From: Lutjanus erythropterus
Lineage: Eukaryota; Chordata; Actinopteri; Lutjaniformes; Lutjanidae
Reading direction: 5' to 3'
Length of the DNA stretch: 64,000 nucleotides
NCBI GenBank assembly: GCA_020091685.1
Contig: CM034600.1
Span: forward strand, 38,622,034 to 38,686,033
Part shown: piece by piece, positions 40,794 to 52,089 of the stretch
Numbering within the stretch: the stretch's first letter is position 1
How the letters are laid out: every line of letters begins with the position of its first letter
Program-made: the position numbers and the translations under genes
The notes under the pieces: model-generated
Told to the model about the DNA's origin: nothing
Seen by the model: only the letters and a program-made list of their open reading frames with translations
Database searches by the model: none

Positions 40794-41600
40794 TACAACC
40801 TCTAATTTCAAAAAAGTCGGTGTTTTGTATAAAATGTAAATAAAAACAGAATACAATGATTTGCAAAACTTTTCAACCTATATTTAACTGAATACAGAAC
40901 AAAGACAAGATTTTTAATGTTCAAACTGGTAAACTTAATTGTTTTGTTTTGTAAATATTCACTCGTTCTGAATTTGATGCCTGCAACATGTTCCAAAAAA
41001 AGCTGTGACAGGAGCAACGAAAGACTGTGAAGGTTGTGTTATGCTCAAAAAACATCTGTTTGGAACATTCCTCAGGTAGACAGGTGACAGTATCATAATT
41101 GGGTATTAAAGGGGGTGTCCTCTTAACACAAAACTGCAAGAATTTATAGATTTCACCATCTACAATCCATAATATCATTAAAAGATTCAGAGAATCCAGA
41201 GAAATCTCTGCACGTAAGGAGCAAGACTGAAAACCAACACTGAATGTCTGTGACCTTTGACCCTTCAGGCAGCACTGCATTAAAAACTGCATTAAAAATT
41301 CACATCATTGTATAAAGGATACTACATGGGCTCAGGAACACTTTGGAAAACCGTTGTCAGTAAACACAGTTTGTCTCTGCATCTATAAATGCAAGTTAAG
41401 ACTCTACCATGCAAAGAGAAAGACAGCAGCTGTGATGGTATTGAGGTGTGTTAGTGCCCATGGCATCATGGGTAACTGTCATATCAGTGAAGGCACCATT
41501 GATGCTGAAAGGTACATACAGGTTTTGGAGCAACACATGCTGACACATGTGACACCTGCTGCATGTCTTTTCAGAGACGTTCCTGCTTATTTCAGTGAGA
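40794..41600 (+). mobile_element. Tc1-like transposon, truncated, copy C
   Basis: The left end 'tacaacctctaatttcaaaa' is intact. It has the subterminal 'ctcgttctgaatttgatgcc' and a + strand gene remnant: the N-terminal DNA-binding region around 41130-41290, S-V-N-T-V near 41355, then a jump to H-G-I-M-G-N-C-H-I-S-E-G-T and A-E-R-Y-I-Q-V-L-E-Q-H-M-L. The central catalytic part present in copy A is missing here. The 3' end is lost after 'gcttatttcagtgaga'. It is inactive and lies between iqsec2 and emc3. Confidence 0.85.
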
Positions 41601-42099
41601 TGATGGTGATGATGACGATATTTTTTTTATCAATTAATTTAAGAGAGAGTTCAAAAAGGTATTAGCTGATGCGTGGCAAAACTTAATCTAGCTATAAACA
41701 TTTTTGTAAAAGTTATTGTAGTATTCTGATATAAGTTCTCTGTAATAATTAATATTCGATCTAGTATTGTTATTAGTGGGATTATGTTTTTCTAAATTAA
41801 AGAATATGAATTTTGTTCCCCCTCTTTTCTTTTTTTTCTTTTCTAAAATTATATTATTATATATATATAACAAGGCAGTGATCACACACAGCAACCAGCT
41901 AACAAGTACACAATGACATTGAGATCATTAACAAATCCTAAAATGATGAAAATAAAATAAAAAATCCAATTAAAAAATATTTTATAGTATAAAGGGAATA
42001 AATTGAGCACTGTAAACTTTTTTGAATTTTCGTTTTTTTTCTTATTGATCGAGCATTTATTTGATTCATTTTCATACAATGTTCTACAAAAATGCATTT

Positions 42100-42231
42100 T
42101 ATTTTGCAGTATTTTAGTTATATCTATCACGTGATCGGTGTTTCCGTCTGAACAGGAAGTGCTTGTACTTCGTTTTTTTAGACACCGGAAGGTGTTTGTT
42201 GCGTTGCTAATTCGTAAAGTTTATAAATGTG
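42100..42231 (+). promoter_or_regulatory. emc3: Probable emc3 promoter and non-coding first exon
   Basis: ETS-like sites 'acaggaagt' (about 42154) and 'accggaag' (about 42184) lie just before a good splice donor, g/gtaagt, at 42232. The first coding exon of emc3 has an acceptor upstream of its ATG (tctttcag, ending 44948), which requires such a 5' exon. ETS sites and the lack of a TATA box are usual for housekeeping genes. The start of transcription was not determined. An ATG just before the donor could open a short upstream reading frame. Confidence 0.5.
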
Positions 42232-43122
42232 GTAAGTTACGTTACATATTTAAACATATATTTTCTGTTATTCTCGGCAGCTGGCATCTCATCAAAGTCT
42301 ATGAAAGAAACCGGACTGTCGGTTCGTAGAAACGGTCATTCTACGGTGAAAGAGTGAGTGAGTGAGTTAGGCTAATTAGCCGAGTTAGCAGCCGGCTAGC
42401 ATCTTTAGCCAACTTTCTATTGGGGGAAACGAGCTAATGCTAACATTAGCTGGTTGTTTGAACAGCTGTCTGTAGTAGGTTAGCTTAGCTACAGTTAATT
42501 TCAGTAAAAGTAACGGCTGGAGCGGCAGCTGTGTCTGGTTGTTGTGTTTCGTTAGCTGTTAGCCGCTCTTCAGGCCGTTTTTAACAGGTCAGTTCATTTA
42601 CTGTTAGAAGTTAATGTGTTACTGGATCGAGGCTGGACAGAGTTATCAGTCTATACAGCTGTATAAATATGTAACATCGTGTAGTTACAGTGTAACTTGC
42701 ATGGAAGGTTTTATCTGTAGAGCTCCTTTAATCTACAGGGAAAATAAAATGTTTAATGAAAATCAGAAGAAGAAATTGTTTCTTTGCATTAGGTTGTGTT
42801 GTCCTGGTGTTAGTGGCGTGTGATTACAGCAGTGGTTCTTCCATCTTTTCCTGCTCTATCCGAGCCTGATTAACCTTAACAGGTGTGGTCACCTGCTCCT
42901 CACTGGCTGAACACACCTGATAGAGCTCATTAGACATGGGCAGACCAGAGACAGGTGAGGAATATACAGTGCTGGGGCAGCTAGTATCTATAATGTGCAG
43001 TCATGACCTTGTTGTTGCACAGTGTACATTCAAATATTGTCGTCCAACTTTTAGACTTTATTCTAGTGGTCAACCGATACGGGGTTTTTCAATGGCTGAT
43101 GCCAATATTTATCCAAAAGAGC

Positions 43123-43500
43123 AGGGCTGGGCAATATATCAATATTATATTGTATTGTTATATGATACTAGATTGATAAAATTCTGGATATCGTTATATT
43201 GTAATTGGGTATAAATGTTGTCTTTTCCTGGTGTTTAAGTCTGTATTGCAGTAAAGTGATGTAATTTTCTGAACATATCAGGCTGTTGTAGCTGTTCTAT
43301 TATCTGCCTTTACCCACTTAGTCATTATATCCACATTACTGATGATTATTATCAAAAGTCTAATTGTGTTTATAATTTGTGAAAGCACCAATAATTATGC
43401 GCACAGTTCTGTTGCAATATCAGTATTGAGGTATTTGATCAAAAACATTGTGATATTTGAGTTTGTCTGCATCACCTAGTGATAATACAACAAAGTTATT
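43123..43500. mobile_element. Short 'gggctgggcaatat' hAT-like element
   Basis: It starts 'cagggctgggcaatatat', has 'ttatctgcctttacccactt' and 'agtcattatatccacatt' in the middle, and 'caaaaacattgtgatatttg' near the right end. These phrases belong to a non-autonomous family abundant in teleosts. It lies in the emc3 5' UTR intron. Confidence 0.65.
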
Positions 43501-43734
43501 GTATCACCATAGCGGCTTCTGATCTTTGGAGTACACAATATGTTGTCAGTCACAACCTATACAATAATTATCAGTATTGATCCCTATTAAACTTCACTGT
43601 AGTGATGGGTTTTTCAGCTATATCGTCCAGGCTTATAAGAGAGCAGGGTGGCCAATGGACAACATATAATGCTGTTATCAAAAGTAACAAAAGTCGTGTT
43701 TAATTCCATTGTTTCATGAACATTCATTCTAATG

Positions 43735-44022
43735 TATGAAGGGCAGGGTATCGTTCAAAATTTTTCAATAACACTGGCAATTCCCTGGCTTTGATACCGA
43801 TTCCTGGACAAAACTTTTTTCAGTACCAATTTTATAAAATCCATTTTAACAAAGAGAAAATTGCATTACACATTACAAATTAATTATGTACTATAAAGAA
43901 GAAGTTTTTCAAAGATCTGAGAGCAACTGGAGAAACTGAGCACTGTATTCAACCTGGATATCTGTACAGTATTGGACTATATAAAGAATATAAATAATAA
44001 AAAGTTCAGTACCCAGCCCTAA
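43735..44022. mobile_element. Short 'gggtatcg...acccagccct' element
   Basis: The left end 'gggcagggtatcgttcaa' and right end 'ttcagtacccagccct' are inverted relative to each other. The inside is AT-rich with no frame. It is a second non-autonomous element directly after the previous one. Confidence 0.6.
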
Positions 44023-44047
44023 ATATACATGGTTATCTTAGCCAGCA

Positions 44048-44060
<13 letters not shown>

Positions 44061-44095
<35 letters not shown>
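44061..44095. repeat. (TG)n microsatellite
   Basis: A short TA run (44049-44060) changes into about 35 bases of TG. Confidence 0.95.
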
Positions 44096-44096
<1 letters not shown>

Positions 44097-44998
44097 GGGT
44101 TATGCTGTAGATTTCAGAACATGGCTGGCATTTTAGGGAGAGCGAGGTACAGTATGTCAGAAGCAACATCAATAAACTATATTCTTCTGTACATCATAAC
44201 ATAAGAGTTTTAGATTAGATTTGCTGACATTTAGGATGGAAAAATGTATTTATTTAGAAAAGATGATGGTGACTGAGGACATTTAGGCCAGTGTTTACAG
44301 TAGGATGTATGAGAATGACAGCACAGGGCTCGAAACAGAGTTTTTTTTACCTCCTCAAAACTCACAAGAACGAAGGCATTATCCAGAGTCAGTTATCTCA
44401 AAATGACAGATGATGTGCCCGATTGATCGGCTGACTGACTATTACCACGCTATTCTCATCTTTTACTTTACTCTGTTTTAGTTATTGTATATAATTTGGC
44501 TTTTTAAAATGTATTTTGGTTCTCACCAACCTCATTTTTGCGTGATGTCTGTTACCTGGCTGCTGTAACACTGGAGTCATTTGTAATCTTTAACAACATT
44601 TACATTTATTATGAAGGTACTGAAGACTTTTTTGGCCAAACAGATACAAATATATGAAATATAAAAAATAAAATAACTATAAAATGGATATAACTACTAA
44701 TTTGGAAAAAGATCTCACCTTCTAGGTTTTTTAATGGCTGCCAGTAGTGACTGTGGGAACAAAGCTGCTGAAGAATTTAAATCATTTGATACAGAAGAGA
44801 AAATGTAAAAATCACTAATCTTTAGCATCCTGTGATGATCTAAAGGCTGTGTTAAAAGATTTTCTATCCTGCCAAAATAACTGCAGTTTGTACATTTTAT
44901 GGCACTTAAATATGGTGTAAGAATAACAGGGTTTGTTTCCTCTTTCAGATCGTCTCCCTGTCTGTTTCTGTCTGTGTTGGCTGGTTGATCAGAGAGCG

Positions 44999-45153
44999 AT
45001 GGCCAGTCCAGAGCTCCTGCTGGACTCCAGTATTCGGATGTGGGTGGTCCTGCCCATCGTCTTCATCACCTTCTTCGTCGGGATCATCCGTCACTATGTA
45101 ACCCAGCTGCTCCACAGCGACAAAAAGGTCGACCTGGAGCAGGTTTCTGACAG
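44999..45153 (+). CDS. emc3: emc3 coding exon 1 (first membrane helix)
   Basis: The ATG follows 50 bases of 5' UTR after the acceptor tctttcag at 44948; donor gtgaga. It encodes [13 protein letters not shown] and then the helix [20 protein letters not shown]. Confidence 0.97.
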
Positions 45154-46719
45154 GTGAGATGTCACTTTGACCCGCAGCATATTCGGTTATTTATGTCAAC
45201 ATTTTGTAGTGGCGATGCAGAACGTGATGCTGTTTTCTCCTGCGAGCTCGCCTCTGTGTTTGTTGAACTTCCTGTGTGAACGCAGCGTGTGTTTGTGATT
45301 GGCTGGTAGGTAGACTGGACTTTGCTGTCATTAATCTGAGGTTATGTTGCTGTTTCTGTTTAGCCAGGTGCTCCTGCGCAGCCGCATCCTCAGAGAAAAT
45401 GGAAAGTACATCCCCAGACAGGTGTGTTCACACACTCAATGAGACTCACAGATTGGGAATTCAAAATCATTTTTCTATAGAATTAACCACTGTTATGTTT
45501 TTTTTTTTTCCATACCTTGCTGACATTTCACTATTTTCCTGACTTTGATATTTCAGCATATTAAAGGCTGGGTGATAGAGGTCATTGTAACATATCTGAC
45601 ATTGTTTACCTTACACTGTTTTATGTCTAATATGCGTTTAGCCTTCTTAAACAAGTCTTTTGACATTTGAGGACGTCATTTTCGGCTTTGGGAAATACTG
45701 ACTGATATTTTTCACAATTTTCTGACATTTTAAAATAAGCAACTATTGACCAATTAATCAAGAAAATAATTCACCTATTAATAAACTCTGAAAATAACAA
45801 TTAGTTGCAGCCTGAGTTCACACATCGGCTGATGTTGTGTTGCATCCATGTAATTTAAAAATGTATGATTTTTTATAGAATGTAAAATATAAAATTTCTC
45901 AAGTTAAAGGAGAAGTGTGTGATTTCCAGTGGCATCTAGCGTTCAAACCTTAGATTACAACTAAGAGGATTTACCCCGACACCGCCCCTCTCTCACCAAG
46001 AGTACGGTGGCCGTCAGCGGACAAAATGGCGAGCGAAAGCTATCTCACAACAAACTACAATTATGTGTGTAGGATGAATTACCTGTCCAGCAGAAAACAG
46101 GCAACCTCGGCGTCACTGTGAAAACGTTTGTCCTCCATCAGCGATTTCCATCGTGTAAACGCTATGTCGATGTTGATTCGTGTTTTTGCCGTTTCCTGTC
46201 ATGCTTGCGTTTACTTTCTTCGCGTCTCCGCTTCTTGGATGACGGGGATTCACTGTCCGCTGCTTTTTGTTCTGGTACAGTGTATGTATGATCCTCCATT
46301 TTTCAAAACTGTGCCAGTCAAGGTTCACAACGCTAAATGGTCTGCCAGCAATCACCCGCGTCTATCCTCCCCATCTACTTCCGTGTTTACGCTGCGGCAT
46401 CTACGTAAGGTCGCCATGGGCTTCCCAAGACTCACTGTTAGTGCAGTTTGTCCGCTCTGCGCTGCCGTAGACGGCGCAGGATGATGATCTCCGTAAGTTG
46501 ACCCGACAGTATGTAACTATAAATGGCTATTTCTAAAGTAACGGGAACATATAGATTATGAGTTTACGTTGATTGATAATAATAAATAACATACTTATAT
46601 ATAATATATCTCATTTATGTACATAAATTCCTGTAATTATTACACACTGGTCCTTTAAGTAGGTGCTAAAAATATGTAACACAAGACGTTTAACTGATAA
46701 AGGGCTGGTTGTGTAGAGG

Positions 46720-46768
<49 letters not shown>

Positions 46769-46905
46769 CTGAGCTTTGAGCTGTTGTGTGTAAACATGTT
46801 TTCACTGTTTTAGTCCTTCGCCATGAGGAAACATTACTTCAACAACGCAGAGACCGGCTTCTTCAAGAAGGTCAAGAGGAAGGTCGTCCCCAAGAACCCC
46901 ATGAC

Positions 46906-46982
<77 letters not shown>

Positions 46983-49900
46983 TGCGAATGTGTGTGTGTT
47001 TGTGTGTGTTAGAAAGACAGTAAATGGGGGTTATCTTGATATGTCCAGTAGGGATGGGCCATGATTTCCAAATTTTCAAACCGTCATTAAATTATAAAGT
47101 CAAATAGTTCTTAAAAGTATATTTTCCTTTGTTTTTACCAGTGCTGGATGGTAAAAACGTGTGTCACGCTCAGTTTGGCTCTTTTCTCCACAAGTAGAGC
47201 ATTTGTCACAGTGCTGTGGCTGTGAGGTGGATTAGAAGCTGAGGTAGCGGTTAGATGGTCGTGTCTTGGGTATGCAGAAGAAGAGTTCATGCTAATGAAC
47301 ACGAGGAGATGGAGAGAAATGAATTATCCTGATTAATCTATAATCAGAGGACATGTGTTGCTTTGATTACTGTTGGTCTTTAAGAGGTGATAAATTGTGT
47401 GTTAATGTAGTTTGTCAGTGTTTCTCGTTAGTATTGCTGAGTCTAACAGTGGTGTGTGTGTGTGTGTGTGTAGATGTCAGATGTTATAATAATGATAATA
47501 ATAACTGAATTTATGTAGCACCTTTGAAAACAGAGTTTACAAAGTGCTTTGGTAGACAAAGCACAAGCAGGATACACAGTAAACAATATAACAGAAGCTT
47601 AAACAAAAACTGAACAAAATAGAAAAAGACAGAACAATAAACGAGATTAAAAAGAACATAAACAAGAAAACCTGTGTCAAGATAAATAAACAGAAATAAA
47701 AGGAATGAGAGAAGAAAAAGATTTAAAAGATGATGTTATATGTCAATGGGTGTCTAAATAAACAAGCAAACATTAAACTGTGTGTGTGTTTCAGACACCA
47801 GCATGTTGACCGACATGATGAAGGGAAATCTGACCAACGTCCTGCCCATGATTTTGATCGGTGGATGGATCAACTGGGCGTTCTCTGGATTCGTCATCAG
47901 TGAGTTCTGCAGTCATTCGCACCGTCACACAGTCAAGTTTCTCGCCAGCAGCAAGATAAACAGCCGTTCTGAGGGACGTGCTGGATTCTTACCCAAACTC
48001 ATTATCACTGCAGCTTCATGTCCGCTGCGTGGTACGGCTCGGCTCCACTCACTTTTGGTACCAGGTTCTTTTCTGGAGTTTGTGTTCCACTGCAGATTGT
48101 ACACTCCTTAGTGTAGGCAGGATTCTCAGCTGATCGTCATAGCAACAGTGTGTGAAAATGCTGCTGCGGGAACGATGAGGGCGCAGCAAGGAGACAGACC
48201 GTTTCAGAAAAGGCAACAAGACAAAAGATAGTTTGAGAAATCCCACATCAGAGCACAGGTGACTCTGATTCTCTCTGACCAATCAGTGGTCTGCAGTGTT
48301 TTCTCTCTCCACCTTGACTGTCTGCTCAACCCGCCTAGAACCTCGACAGAGAACTGCCCGACCGGGCAAATGGTAAAGAAGAATTAAACTATTTTTATCA
48401 TCGATTTATTGTTAAAAAATGGCAGAAAATGCTGTTTTCAGTCTCTCTAAATATCTTTGAGTTTTGGACTGACAAAACGAGACATTTAAAGACATCACAG
48501 TGGACTTTGAAAAACTATGATGGATATTTTTCACCATTTTTCCAACATATTATAAGTGCTGTTGTCTGAGTAAACATGACAGTTAACTTTAGTCTTTGTT
48601 ATTTAATAACCGCTAATAAAACAGTTTGTACAGCGGCAAGAAAAAATTGACTTTGGGTGAGTAGATTTCTGATGATTTCTGAAACATCAACATTGAACTC
48701 TGGGTAATACCAGAAAAGTACCACAACTTTTGACAATGGAAAACTAAAAAGGGTCAGTTCTGAGGGATTCATGTCGAGCCGTTCTATGCAGTAGAAATGA
48801 AATAAATTCACAGGGATTGAATAAAAAAATCGTCTCATGATCACGGCCTCATTCTGCTCAGCTCACATGAATCAGTTGTGATTATTTATGAGTTCTTGTT
48901 GTCGTCCTGCAGCCAAGGTGCCGTTCCCTCTGACTCTGAGGTTCAAGCCGATGTTACAGAGAGGCATCGACCTGCTGTCACTGGACGCCTCCTGGTACGT
49001 ATCGACACTGAAAACCACCAGGCAGTGAACACAACACAAACAGCAGCCTGTTATAATACAAACATTCACAAACAAGATCTCTTCATATGGAACAGGGCAT
49101 ATTTGTTGAATGAAATATTGATTTAATATCAACAAGAAAGAAAAAGTTCTGTTTTGTCATTGATAGAGACCTAAAATATAAAATAAATAATTTAATTTAA
49201 ATTTACTCGATACAATAAATATTATAAAACAGTAGGGGTGTCACAGTTTAAACCAAAAAATTGAATCAAATCGTGGATTTGATGAATTGTGACACGTCTG
49301 TTTAATAGTCTGTAATAAAATCCTGCTTCAGTGTGAATGAGCAGACAGACGTCACATTAGTGGCTCTGCATCATTGTTGAGAAATTAAGTTTTGGAGAAA
49401 AAAAACATTTGATGATGATCTGAAATGAACTTGTGTCATAATAATGAGTTGAGTTTAGACAACTGGATTATTTCACACTTTGATCCACTTATGTTTTGTT
49501 TATTCATTCATGAGAATTTACTCCATAATCTCCTGTGTGTTTAATGTTGCGTCTCCACGTGTGCAGGGTGAGTTCTGCGTCCTGGTACTTCCTGAATGTG
49601 TTTGGACTGAGGAGCATGTACAGCCTCATACTGGGACAGGACAACGGTGAGTCTCTGTGTCCCACTGAGTGGTTTTGATCTTTGACTTCTCACTGTCTTT
49701 TTTTTTTTGACATTTTTGTATAAGTAGAAAATACAGAATTGCACAGTGGAACCACTGGACTGCATTCATGACCCGTTCATACACACAGATCTGATCCTTT
49801 TCCTGTCACATCTTCAGCTCTCAACTCAAGGTTTAAAAAGTGTCAAAAATATTTAAGAGTCTAAAGAGTCTGACGAAACCTTTCATGCTTACAAATCAGT

Positions 49901-51356
49901 TGTTTTACATCGCAACAGGACCGACATGAATGTCGGTCTGTTTGATTTAACAAATTAAAACTGGTGTTGTTAAAAACTCCCAGCTGCTGACCAGTCACGG
50001 ATCATGCAGGACCAGATGACGGGTGCTGCCATGGCGATGCCCCCTGACCCCAACAAGGCTTTTAAGGTGAGACATCAACAAAGTCATTAGTGTTTCCATC
50101 CAAATTTTATCCAAATTCTGAGTAAATCGGCAAAACAGAATGTGAATGAACGCTTTTTTCCTCTCAGCTACCTAACTTATGCAGTTAGTAGGAGTTTGTT
50201 CATTGAGATTAGCAGTAGGTGGCGCCAGTTCTTTAATCAGGAAACCGTAATACCATCACAGAAGAAGAGACAGCAACAATATGGCATAAATAAAAGAGCG
50301 CCAGTCGATCCTCAAGTGGTGAAAAACAATTGAGGATGGAAATCAGACCTTTCTGTTAGTTTCATGTTTATTAATGAGCATTAGAGTTTTCTCATGAGTC
50401 CAAACACGTCTGATGATTTAGTTCACTGTTAGTTGGATGGAAACACACCTAATGTCAGTCAAAACATATTAGGGCCATTCCACCACTCCAAGGACATTGA
50501 ATGCATAAATATTCATTAAAACTAACTATATAATACATTATATTATTAAGTAAAACGGTCTGTAATTTGTTCTAGTTGCAGTTTGAAGATACACACATCA
50601 GACCTTAGTAAAAAAAACTACCTAGAATACTGAAAAATAGGATCTCCATTCTTAAACACTCCATCATAAAAACATAATGATTCTCCTTCAGTTTTTTTAT
50701 ATGAAGACAGATTTGACTGAGAATATCAATCTCAGTTCTGTTCTGTTGCTTAAATAATTTTTTTGCTGTTGTTTTTAAACACATTTTTTGCTGTAAACTA
50801 CATGAAGGTGCTGTGTCTTCTCACGCTGTCAGTTTTGATGCCACTGCTGTACTTTATTCCCAGTCCTCTTACTTTCAGTCCTGTCACAAAAGAATGCAAA
50901 AATCTTCCATTTAGGACAACAAACATAAACAAACATAAATAAAATGGCCTGAGATTGACGTGTCTTTAGATACAAGATAAAGAATGAAGTTTAATTTTGA
51001 AAAATTATCACATGTAACAAATTGGCCACCATTGTAAATAAGAATTTGTTCTTAATGACTTGCCTGGTTGAATAAAGGTAAAATAAAATGAATAAAATAA
51101 AAGGCACAGATTTGGTGAAATGGCCCAAAAAATAAACGGGACGTTTCAGCAGAAACTGACTCTTTACTGATACACTGATTAAATACTGGACTCACACCTC
51201 CCCTGTCTGTTTGTTTGTTTGTGTCAGAGTGAGTGGGAGGCGTTGGAGATCGTGGAACATAAGTGGGCGCTGGAGAACGTGGAGGAGGAGCTGATGTCCA
51301 GAGATCTCAACTTTGGAACGTTCTTCAGCCAGGACCTCAAGTCCACCATGTTCTAG
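44999..51356 (+). CDS. emc3: emc3: ER membrane protein complex subunit 3
   Basis: This encodes EMC3 (TMEM111), the Oxa1/Get1/YidC-related insertase subunit of the ER membrane protein complex, which inserts tail-anchored proteins and the first helices of multispanning proteins. Eight coding exons (44999-45153, 45364-45421, 46814-46907, 47795-47899, 48913-48994, 49567-49646, 49984-50066, 51228-51356) join in phase to 261 residues, the same length as the human protein I remember. Hydrophobic segments fall at about residues 14-34, 116-137 and 166-188, with the basic loop and coiled segment between the first two. Arg31 at the end of the first helix, in the I-I-R-H-Y motif, lies in the hydrophilic groove implicated in insertion. 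Start chosen at [10 protein letters not shown], the conserved N terminus. An in-frame ATG 66 bases upstream lies before the splice acceptor. emc3 converges with usp11. Confidence 0.98.
45364..45421 (+). CDS. emc3: emc3 coding exon 2
   Basis: A 58-base exon with acceptor ctgtttag and donor gtgtgt. It encodes [20 protein letters not shown], nearly identical to the mammalian cytosolic segment as remembered. Confidence 0.97.
45650..45818. mobile_element. hAT-like 'gctgcaactaa' element, copy 4 (reverse)
   Basis: Reverse-oriented copy: 'gaggacgtcattttcggctt', 'gggaaatactgactgatat', 'ccaattaatcaagaaaataa' and finally 'aacaattagttgcagcctga'. Confidence 0.65.
45904..46658. mobile_element. 755-bp element with 'ttaaagga...tcctttaa' ends
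   Basis: The left end 'ttaaaggagaagtgtgtga' and the right end 'tacacactggtcctttaa' are imperfect inverted repeats. Nearby are 'ggcatctagcgttcaaacc' and the 'ggtggccgtcagcggac' type phrases known from short elements of teleosts. Open frames inside (for example 46128-46484) are fortuitous. It fills half of emc3 intron 2 and a related half copy lies at 51465-51656. Confidence 0.65.
46724..46766. repeat. (GT)n microsatellite
   Basis: A GT run of about 43 bases, 47 bases before emc3 exon 3. Confidence 0.95.
46814..46907 (+). CDS. emc3: emc3 coding exon 3 (donor inside a GT repeat)
   Basis: Acceptor ctgttttag. It encodes [11 protein letters not shown], then [17 protein letters not shown]. The donor after 'atgacag' is the first gtgtgt of a 74-base GT run. 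Confidence 0.96.
46908..46981. repeat. (GT)n microsatellite forming a splice donor
   Basis: A pure GT run of 74 bases begins exactly at the exon 3 boundary of emc3, so the 5' splice site is part of the repeat. Confidence 0.96.
47490..47720. mobile_element. 'atttatgtagcacctttgaaaa' dispersed fragment
   Basis: 'Aactgaatttatgtagcacc', 'tttacaaagtgctttggtag' and then an A-rich stretch with repeated 'aacaataaa'-type phrases look like a common teleost dispersed repeat. Confidence 0.5.
47795..47899 (+). CDS. emc3: emc3 coding exon 4 (second membrane helix)
   Basis: Acceptor gtgtttcag, donor gtgagt. It encodes [20 protein letters not shown], then [12 protein letters not shown]. The M-K-G-N-x-T-N motif is diagnostic of the EMC3/TMEM111 family. 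Confidence 0.98.
48395..48550. mobile_element. hAT-like 'gctgcaactaa' element fragment, copy 5
   Basis: 'Ttatcatcgatttattgtta', 'aaatggcagaaaatgctg', 'gacatttaaagacatcacag' and 'gatggatatttttcaccatt' match the middle of the family. Both ends are decayed. Confidence 0.45.
48913..48994 (+). CDS. emc3: emc3 coding exon 5
   Basis: Acceptor cctgcag, donor gtacgt. It encodes [18 protein letters not shown], then L-L-S-L-D-A-S, the amphipathic segment between helices 2 and 3. Confidence 0.97.
49215..49310. mobile_element. Short 'gtgtcac...gtgacac' fragment
   Basis: 'Taggggtgtcacagttta' and 'aatcaaatcgtggatttga' then 'gaattgtgacac' resemble the fragment at 59340-59445, whose end reads 'gaactgtgacacccccag' in the same direction. 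They are probably remnants of one short family. Confidence 0.4.
49567..49646 (+). CDS. emc3: emc3 coding exon 6 (third membrane helix)
   Basis: Acceptor gtgtgcag, donor gtgagt. It encodes [20 protein letters not shown], then I-L-G-Q-D-N. Confidence 0.98.
49984..50066 (+). CDS. emc3: emc3 coding exon 7
   Basis: Acceptor actcccag, donor gtgaga. It encodes [20 protein letters not shown], then D-P-N-K-A-F-K. The Met-rich amphipathic part faces the cytosol in known EMC structures. Confidence 0.98.
50067..51227. other. emc3 intron 7, no recognised content
   Basis: 1.16 kb of AT-rich intron. A 'ttgcctggttgaataaaggt' phrase near 51060 looks like a LINE-type 3' end; nothing else was recognised. Confidence 0.4.
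51228..51356 (+). CDS. emc3: emc3 coding exon 8 (C terminus)
   Basis: Acceptor gtgtcag. It encodes [24 protein letters not shown] and ends K-S-T-M-F with TAG at 51354-51356. The C-terminal part differs from the mammalian protein more than the rest does. Confidence 0.97.
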   Translation, partial: SEWEALEIVEHKWALENVEEELMSRDLNFGTFFSQDLKSTMF

Positions 51357-51464
51357 AGCAACGAAGAGCTCCCGTGAGCTCTCTGGAACATCTGTGGACG
51401 GTTCTAGAACTCTGTCTGTACAGAAAACACAGAACACATGCAGGTTCTATGATGGTTCTAAAGC

Positions 51465-51656
51465 TGTCTGGGCTACTGTAGAAACATGGAGGTGCAATAT
51501 GGTGGCCTCGTACCCTCTGTAGATATAAATAATTCTAAGTTAACGAAAATACGATTCTTATTACTCACTAATGAAAACATACTTTTGAATGTTATATTCC
51601 ATTTCAACCATATTCTGCTAATAAACCCCTCTAAATCTTACAGACTGGACCTTTAA
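51465..51656. mobile_element. Half element related to 45904-46658, in emc3 3' UTR
   Basis: It ends 'cagactggacctttaa' like the right end of the intron copy. Internal phrases such as 'actaatgaaaacatactttt' and 'gttatattccatttcaacca' belong to the same kind of short teleost element. It contains an AATAAA at 51620-51625. Confidence 0.55.
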
Positions 51657-52081
51657 GTAGGTCCACTTTCCAAACTCTTTTGGAGCTTTCCAAACAGTCT
51701 CTTGGCCTTCGTCTGGTTGGCTCGTTTGTCATAAAGAAGACAGATTGTAAAAAAACAGATTGGAACTGGACATTTTAAATCCTCTTCGCTCTGTACTACG
51801 GTGCAGACGAGCTCTAGAAAAGCTCCCAGATGTTCCAGAGGCAGCGGTTTGTTTGATTAACCAGCAGATTCTGCACCAGACGAATCCTCTCAGGAAGATG
51901 TTTCTCTGTCGCGGCGCGGCGTTAAAAGGACGACCGGGACATTTCGGGAGGACGGAGTGGGACAGAGGAGCGTTCATGTTTTCATCCTGCGGGACGGACA
52001 CTTTGCATGTACTTTTCTACACTGTGGTCATCCAGCTGTGGCTGCTGTCCAGAGCGACTCCAAGTGAGTGTGCAACAGTTA

Positions 52082-52087
52082 AATAAA
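52082..52087 (+). other. emc3: Candidate emc3 poly(A) signal
   Basis: AATAAA 726 bases after the stop codon, in 'cagttaaataaaggtgcca'. An earlier AATAAA at 51620-51625 is a second candidate. The sequence between the stop and here has no convincing gene. Confidence 0.5.
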
Positions 52088-52089
52088 GG

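Noticed and set aside
46128..46484. 118-codon open frame in emc3 intron 2
   Set aside because: It lies entirely within the short element at 45904-46658.
51760..52086. 108-codon open frame after emc3
   Set aside because: It ends at the candidate poly(A) signal of emc3 and is more simply 3' UTR. No domain or homologue was recognised.
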